Source of the DNA: Armatimonadota bacterium
GTDB lineage: Bacteria; Armatimonadota; Chthonomonadetes; Chthonomonadales; CAJBBX01
Direction of reading: 5' to 3'
DNA: 64,000 nt
Assembly (NCBI GenBank): GCA_026392115.1
Contig: JAPLCQ010000064.1
Location: 1-64,000 of the forward strand
Shown here: piece by piece, positions 59,570-64,000 of the stretch
Position numbering within the stretch: position 1 is the first letter of the stretch
Layout of the letters: every line of letters begins with the position of its first letter
The notes under the pieces: generated by a model
Told to the model about the DNA's origin: nothing
Database searches by the model: none
Seen by the model: the letters and a program-made list of their open reading frames with translations, nothing else
Program-made: the position numbers and the translations under genes

Positions 59570-61378
59570 ATGGGCGAAGATCAGACCGGCGCCGCGCCGC
59601 AGCAGCCTAACGACGAACGCGAGATACAGGCCAGGCTGCTGGCCTATTTGCAGCCCCACAGGCGCGTGCTGCTCATCGGGCTCGTGTGCGCCGCCTTCGT
59701 GGCCGGTCTCACTGCCCTCATCGCCGCGGCCGCCAAGCCCACCATCAACGCCATGGCGGGCGACAACGTTGGGCGGCTGAACTTCATCTGCATCATCGTG
59801 GTCGGCGTCTTTGTGCTCAAGGGCATCTTCTCCTACGGGCAGACCTACTACCTTTCGATGGTGGCGCAGAGGGTCACCACGCAGCTCCGCGACGACATTT
59901 TCGGGCACCTGCACAGCCTGTCGCTCTCGTTCTTCAACCAGCGGCGCACGGGCGCCATCATGTCGGCTCTGACGAACGACATCCCCGTCATCCAGAACGC
60001 CACGATGAGCATTCGGGACATCGTCTCGGCTCCGCTCTCGGTGGTCTTCGCGCTGGGCCTGCTCTTCTACCAGAGCTGGCGGCTCACGCTGGCGGCCCTC
60101 ATCGTGGTGCCTGTCATGGGCTTCGTCATCTCGCGGATCGGCAAGAAGATTCGGCGCATCTCGGATGTCGTCCAGCTCCGCCTTGCCGACGTCTCCACCA
60201 TCGCGGAGGAGACGATCGCGGGAATCCGCATCATCAAGTCCTTCGCCACGGAGTCGCACGAGATCACTCGGTTCGCCGAGGAGAACGCGCGGACCTACGA
60301 GGCCGTGCTTCGCGGCGTACGTCAGAGCGCGCGGCTGCGGCCCATCATCGAGTTCCTGGGCGCCTTCGGCATCGCGCTGGTGCTCTTCCTGGGCGGCAAC
60401 GAGGTGGTGCAAAACGCCCGCGCCGTGAGCCTGCACAAGACCCCCTTGACGCGGCTCGATCTGGGTGGCCTGACGCTCTTCGTCCTGGCCCTGCAGCAGT
60501 TGGCCCGCGCCGTCAGCGATATCGGCAGCATCAACACCACGCGGCAGCAGGCCTTCGCGGCGGCCGGGCGAATCTTCCGGGAGATTCTGGACCAGGAGAC
60601 CGAGGTCAAAGAGGTACCCGACGCCCCTCTGATGCCGCGCATCGTCGGCGCCATCGAGTTCAGCAACGTGGGCTTCGCCTACAACGACGATGCGGCCGTC
60701 CTCGCCGATATCTCGCTGCGGGTGAACCCCGGCGAGGTGGTGGCGCTGGTGGGCCACAGCGGCGCCGGCAAGAGCACCCTGGTGGACCTGATCCCGCGCT
60801 TCTACGACGTCACGCAGGGCTCCATAAGCGTCGACGGCCGCGACATCCGCTCCGTGCAGTTGGAGAGCCTCCGCAAGCAGATCGGCATTGTGCCGCAGGA
60901 GACGTGGCTCTTCGCCGGGACGCTGCGCGACAACATCGCCTACGGCCGACGCGACGCCACCGATGCCGACGTGCGCGCCGCCGCGAAGGCGGCTAACGCC
61001 AACTTCATCGACAACATGCCGGACGGCTTCGAGACCGTGGTGGGTGAGCGCGGAGTCCGGCTCTCCGGCGGCGAACGGCAGCGCATCGCCATCGCCAGGG
61101 CCATCCTCATGGACCCGCGCATCCTCATCCTGGACGAGGCCACCTCGTCGCTGGATGCCTCGTCCGAGTCGCTGGTGCAGGCCGCGCTGGAAGACCTGAT
61201 GAAGAACCGCACCACGCTCGTCATCGCGCACCGGCTCTCCACCATCTTGGGCGCCGACCGGATCGTGGTGCTCGACCGCGGGCGCATCGTGGAGACCGGC
61301 ACCCATGCCGAACTCCTGGCCCGGGGCGGCATCTACTCGCAGCTCTACGAGAAGCAGTTCCGGGCCGAGACCGCATGA
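59570..61378 (+). CDS. msbA: MsbA-like ABC exporter (lipid A flippase type)
   Basis: The 602-residue half-transporter fuses a six-helix membrane domain (starting RVLLIGLVCAAFVAGLTALI) to an ATPase. The ATPase has Walker A LVGHSGAGKSTLVDL, signature GVRLSGGERQRIAIARA, Walker B RILILDEATSSLD and an HRLSTILGAD switch. Placement directly after lpxB and before an acyltransferase supports lipid A core flipping to the outer leaflet. It works as a homodimer in the inner membrane. Its TGA overlaps the next start as ATGA. Confidence 0.92.
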   Translation: MGEDQTGAAPQQPNDEREIQARLLAYLQPHRRVLLIGLVCAAFVAGLTALIAAAAKPTINAMAGDNVGRLNFICIIVVGVFVLKGIFSYGQTYYLSMVAQRVTTQLRDDIFGHLHSLSLSFFNQRRTGAIMSALTNDIPVIQNATMSIRDIVSAPLSVVFALGLLFYQSWRLTLAALIVVPVMGFVISRIGKKIRRISDVVQLRLADVSTIAEETIAGIRIIKSFATESHEITRFAEENARTYEAVLRGVRQSARLRPIIEFLGAFGIALVLFLGGNEVVQNARAVSLHKTPLTRLDLGGLTLFVLALQQLARAVSDIGSINTTRQQAFAAAGRIFREILDQETEVKEVPDAPLMPRIVGAIEFSNVGFAYNDDAAVLADISLRVNPGEVVALVGHSGAGKSTLVDLIPRFYDVTQGSISVDGRDIRSVQLESLRKQIGIVPQETWLFAGTLRDNIAYGRRDATDADVRAAAKAANANFIDNMPDGFETVVGERGVRLSGGERQRIAIARAILMDPRILILDEATSSLDASSESLVQAALEDLMKNRTTLVIAHRLSTILGADRIVVLDRGRIVETGTHAELLARGGIYSQLYEKQFRAETA

Positions 61379-62109
61379 GCGACGAGGCCGCCCGACGTGC
61401 CGACGGCGGCGTCGACCGCGGCCGGAAGCAGGCCTTCCGCGCCGAGGCCCTGAGCCTGCTCCTCTACTGCGTGGCGCGGCTCATCGGCCTGACCGCCCGG
61501 GTGCGCTTCGAGGGCTTCGAGCGGATCGCGGAGCTTCAGGCCAGGGGCAAGGGCCTCATCCTGGTGACCTGGCACGGGCGCACGCTGATCGCCGCCAATG
61601 TCCTGCGCAACCGGGGCTACTGGGCGCTCATCTCCCTCTCCCGCGACGGCGACATGCAGAACCGCATCTTCCAGCGCTTCGGCTTCCGCACCGTGCGGGG
61701 TTCCACCAGCCGCGGCGGCGTGCGGGCCACGCTGCAACTGGCGCGCAACATACGCGAGGGGGGCGTGCTGGCCTTCACGCCCGACGGGCCCAAGGGCCCC
61801 ACGCACAAGGTTCAACCCGGCACCATCTTCCTGGCGCAGCGGAGTGGCTGCCCCATCCTGCCGGTGGGGATCGCCGCGTGGCCCCGGACGCTGGTGAAGA
61901 GCTGGGACCGCTACATGGCGCCCGGCCTCTTTGCCCGGGCGCCCTTCGTGGTGGGCGATCCCATCTCCGTGCCCGAGGACGCCGACGAGGAGGCGAAGGC
62001 GGCCATCGCCGAGGAGCTGGAGCTGGCCATGAACCGCATGGAGAAGCGCGCCGAGGAGATGCTGGGCTTCACCTATCCGGCGGAGTTCCGCCTCGCCGCG
62101 GGCGAGTAG
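61375..62109 (+). CDS. DUF374 lysophospholipid-acyltransferase-like protein
   Basis: The 244-residue protein has a hydrophobic N-terminal stretch (ALSLLLYCVARLIGLTAR), the acyltransferase-like block GLILVTWHGRTLI with catalytic-type His, and FTPDGPKGPTHKVQPGTIFLAQRSGCPILPVGI, which is diagnostic for DUF374. Members are predicted membrane-surface acyltransferases of lipid A or phospholipids. The gene is ATGA-coupled to msbA. The substrate is unknown; a late lipid A acylation step is the best contextual guess. Confidence 0.88.
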   Translation: MSDEAARRADGGVDRGRKQAFRAEALSLLLYCVARLIGLTARVRFEGFERIAELQARGKGLILVTWHGRTLIAANVLRNRGYWALISLSRDGDMQNRIFQRFGFRTVRGSTSRGGVRATLQLARNIREGGVLAFTPDGPKGPTHKVQPGTIFLAQRSGCPILPVGIAAWPRTLVKSWDRYMAPGLFARAPFVVGDPISVPEDADEEAKAAIAEELELAMNRMEKRAEEMLGFTYPAEFRLAAGE

Positions 62110-62118
62110 CGCGCCGCC

Positions 62119-63021
62119 GTGTCCGCCGCGCACTGGCTGGCCCTCCGATCGGAGCGCGGCCTGGGCATGGGCGCGGCGCGGAGGCTGATCGCCCGGTTCG
62201 GATCGCTGGAGGCGGCGTATGGCGCCCCCGAGGCCGACGTGATGGCGCTGCACCGCGTGCGGCCGGAGGCGGTCATGCGGTGGCGCGGGGTGGACCTGGC
62301 CGAGATGCGCGCTCGGCTCTGCTCGCTGGCCATCGCGGGCGTCGCCTTCATCACGCCCGAGGACGCCACCTACCCAGCCGCCCTGCTCGACCTGGCGCAG
62401 GCCCCGGCGGGCCTCTTCATGCGGGGGCAGATCACCGAGGCCGACCGGAACCGCGTCACCATCGTCGGCACCCGCGAACCCTCGGCGGCCGGTTTCACCG
62501 TGGCGCGTCGGCTCAGCATGGAACTGGCGGCGGCGGGCTTTACGGTGGTCAGCGGCCTGGCCGTGGGCATCGATACCGCCGCCCACGCCGGAGCGCTGGT
62601 GGCCCCGGGCGGGCGCACGCTGGTGGTGCTGGGTTGCGGCCTGGAGCGTATCCACCCGCGGGGCAACCGGTCGCTGGCCGCCGAAGCCGCTTCGCGGGGC
62701 GCCCTGCTGACGGAGTACGCCCCGGACCAGGTCGTCGATGCCGGCCGCCTGCTGGCGCGTGACCGCCTACTGGCGGCGCTGGGCGGGGCTGTGGTGGTGA
62801 TCGAGGCGCGGGCGCGCGGCGGGAGCCTCGTCACGGCCGCCCACGCCGCACGGATGCGCAGGCCCGTCTTCGCCATGCCCGGCACTCCGGGCTGCGATGC
62901 GCTGCTGGCCGAGGGCACCCTGCCGCTGGGGCAGGGCCAGGATGCCGTGGCGGCCATTGTGAGGGCCGCCACCCGCGAGTCTGTGCCGGTCCCGGCGCCG
63001 GCTCAGCCATCGCTCTTCTGA
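62119..63021 (+). CDS. dprA: DNA-processing protein DprA
   Basis: Loads RecA on incoming single-stranded DNA in natural transformation. The 300-residue protein starts at GTG 62119 with a small helical N-domain (RGLGMGAARRLIARFGSLEAA). The Rossmann-like core has VTIVGTREPSAAGFTVARR, VVSGLAVGIDTAAHAGAL and ALGGAVVVIEARARGGSL. The optional C-terminal winged helix is absent; the protein ends soon after the core. It closes the lipid A gene run but is functionally unrelated. Confidence 0.95.
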   Translation: MSAAHWLALRSERGLGMGAARRLIARFGSLEAAYGAPEADVMALHRVRPEAVMRWRGVDLAEMRARLCSLAIAGVAFITPEDATYPAALLDLAQAPAGLFMRGQITEADRNRVTIVGTREPSAAGFTVARRLSMELAAAGFTVVSGLAVGIDTAAHAGALVAPGGRTLVVLGCGLERIHPRGNRSLAAEAASRGALLTEYAPDQVVDAGRLLARDRLLAALGGAVVVIEARARGGSLVTAAHAARMRRPVFAMPGTPGCDALLAEGTLPLGQGQDAVAAIVRAATRESVPVPAPAQPSLF

Positions 63022-63036
63022 GGCGTCCTCAAAGCG

Positions 63037-63068
63037 ACGGGAGGCGCCCCGTGCGGAGCGCCTCCCGT
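63037..63068. terminator. Bidirectional terminator hairpin (dprA / cytochrome)
   Basis: ACGGGAGGCGC (63037-63047) and GCGCCTCCCGT (63058-63068) form a perfect 11-bp stem with a 10-base loop between two convergent genes. No T-tract follows on either strand. Its position and strength make termination likely. Confidence 0.65.
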
Positions 63069-63097
63069 GTGCGTCGAGCTGGTCCGCCGGTCGTCGG

Positions 63098-64000
63098 CTA
63101 GAGCTCGTTGGACCCCGAGTCGCGGCCTTTCTTCGCGTCGAACTGCAGCACCGACTTGATCTGCGCGGGGCTGAGCTTCACGCCGCTCATCTTGGCCGCG
63201 CCGATGTTGTCCAGGTTCAGGTTGGCCTGGGTCAGCAGGTAGCGGGTGTAGACCGAGTTGTGAACGCCGAAGCTGCCGTCGCGCAGGACGAAGTAGTAGT
63301 TGTGCCGTGCGCGCTTTACTTCGATGGGCACCAGGGTCTGGTTCGGTGCCGTCTTGCCGACCGGTACCAGGGAGGTGTAGTCCCAGAGGTCGGGATCGCC
63401 GAACTTGGTGCGCGACCAGTTCTGCAGCCGAGTCCGCAGGGTGACCAACTGGGCCTCGATGGCGCCGCGGATGGCGTACCGTGCGGCCGCGTCGCCGGGC
63501 GTGTGGCACGGGGCGCAGCTGACGTCGAAGGCGGTCGTCATCGTGTGCTTGCTGTTGGGCATGTGGCAGTGGGCGCACTGGCCGGCGGCCGAGGCGTGGG
63601 CCGTCTGGCGCACGACCGGGGCGTTGGGCAGCTCGGACCCCGCGAAGCCCATGAGCATGTTGTACTGGTTGCTGTCGTGGTAGGTCGGCCGGGCCGTGCT
63701 GGAGTTGAGGACGGCGTCGGTGTTGTTGCCGCCGCGCCCGTTGTGGCACATGGCGCAGGTCTGGTTGAAGGTCGTGTAGGCCTTGACCAGAGCGCCGGGC
63801 GCCACCTGCGTCGTGTCCGCGTTGGTCTCGGCGTAGCGGAGGTGGGCCTGCTTGCCGGTCGCCCACATCATGTTGGTCGTGGCCTTCATGGGGTTGTGGC
63901 AGTTGGCGCAGGTGGCCGTCTCTTCGCAGGCCTCGGTGGCCTCCTTGAACTCGGTCATCTCGTCCGCGGTGAGGGCGGTGATGGCCGTGTCGATCTCATC
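63098..64000 (-). CDS. Multiheme cytochrome c, C-terminal part
   Basis: The frame is open through the window edge at 64000, so the N-terminus is missing. The visible ~300 residues contain four CxxCH heme sites: TCANCHNPM, TCAMCHNGR, QCAHCHMPN and SCAPCHTPG. Spaced histidines (HMPNSKHTM) could be distal ligands. The C-terminal 120 residues have no heme site and form a helical tail (VHNSVYTRYLLTQANLNLDN). Exported electron-transfer protein, perhaps in respiration of nitrogen, sulfur or metal compounds; the precise class (cytochrome c554/octaheme-like) cannot be decided from this part. Confidence 0.85.
   Translation of the reverse strand, partial: DEIDTAITALTADEMTEFKEATEACEETATCANCHNPMKATTNMMWATGKQAHLRYAETNADTTQVAPGALVKAYTTFNQTCAMCHNGRGGNNTDAVLNSSTARPTYHDSNQYNMLMGFAGSELPNAPVVRQTAHASAAGQCAHCHMPNSKHTMTTAFDVSCAPCHTPGDAAARYAIRGAIEAQLVTLRTRLQNWSRTKFGDPDLWDYTSLVPVGKTAPNQTLVPIEVKRARHNYYFVLRDGSFGVHNSVYTRYLLTQANLNLDNIGAAKMSGVKLSPAQIKSVLQFDAKKGRDSGSNEL

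Overview
The window is high-GC bacterial chromosome from a diderm (outer-membrane, lipid A-making) bacterium. It carries BamA, OmpH, LpxD, LpxC, FabZ, LpxA, LpxB, MsbA and a TamB-like protein. It also carries a coproporphyrin-dependent heme operon (HemY/CgoX, short HemH/CpfC, HemQ/ChdC), a route known mainly from Gram-positive bacteria and some deep-branching diderms. That mix, with frequent TTG/GTG starts and a DUF4175-MoxR-DUF58-Bat cluster, fits Armatimonadota or a related diderm of the Terrabacteria side. This placement is an inference, not a proof.

Layout. 1-302: end of an M55 peptidase. 337-10822 (minus strand): a ten-gene heme operon, transcribed hemA-hemC-hemD-hemB-hemQ-radical SAM-hemL-hemE-hemY-hemH, nearly all genes overlapping or within a few bases. 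11009-12349: a secreted pectate-lyase-like beta-helix protein. 12603-15730: an accessory stretch with an HExxH zincin-like protein, a PD-(D/E)XK-like protein and an AAA/DUF4143 ATPase. 15814-17134: a glycerophosphodiesterase and an HD (ppGpp hydrolase-like) protein. 17327-28484: a DUF4175, toroid, MoxR, DUF58, BatA, VWA/GATase-like cluster, with a frameshift in the BatA gene. 28549-35522: ArsR regulator, MFP, RND pump, DUF2892 and TolC. 35607-37202: a stop-interrupted Rpn-family nuclease and a decayed ferritin-like gene. 37216-39845: ECF sigma, anti-sigma, RseB-like protein and a rhodanese lipoprotein.

39919-42955 is the most unusual part. A leader RNA with an S-box-like element and an intrinsic terminator is followed by a clear SAM-I riboswitch, a 37-codon leader ORF coupled by ATGA to a YbjN-domain gene, and then another S-box RNA directly ahead of a SNF2/SWIM helicase. 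S-adenosylmethionine control of a helicase and a YbjN protein is not something I know of. At 43045-43803 a REP-associated tyrosine transposase (RAYT) is surrounded by REP palindromes, with one REPIN apparently inserted in frame inside its own coding sequence.

43983-63021: thioredoxin (minus), then lipA, a TamB-like protein, an ECF sigma factor, bamA, ompH, a lipoprotein, lpxD, lpxC, fabZ, lpxA, lpxB, msbA, a DUF374 acyltransferase and dprA on the plus strand: an outer-membrane protein and lipid A assembly line. 63098-64000 (minus) is the C-terminal part of a multiheme cytochrome c that runs off the window. No tRNA, rRNA or CRISPR array was seen.
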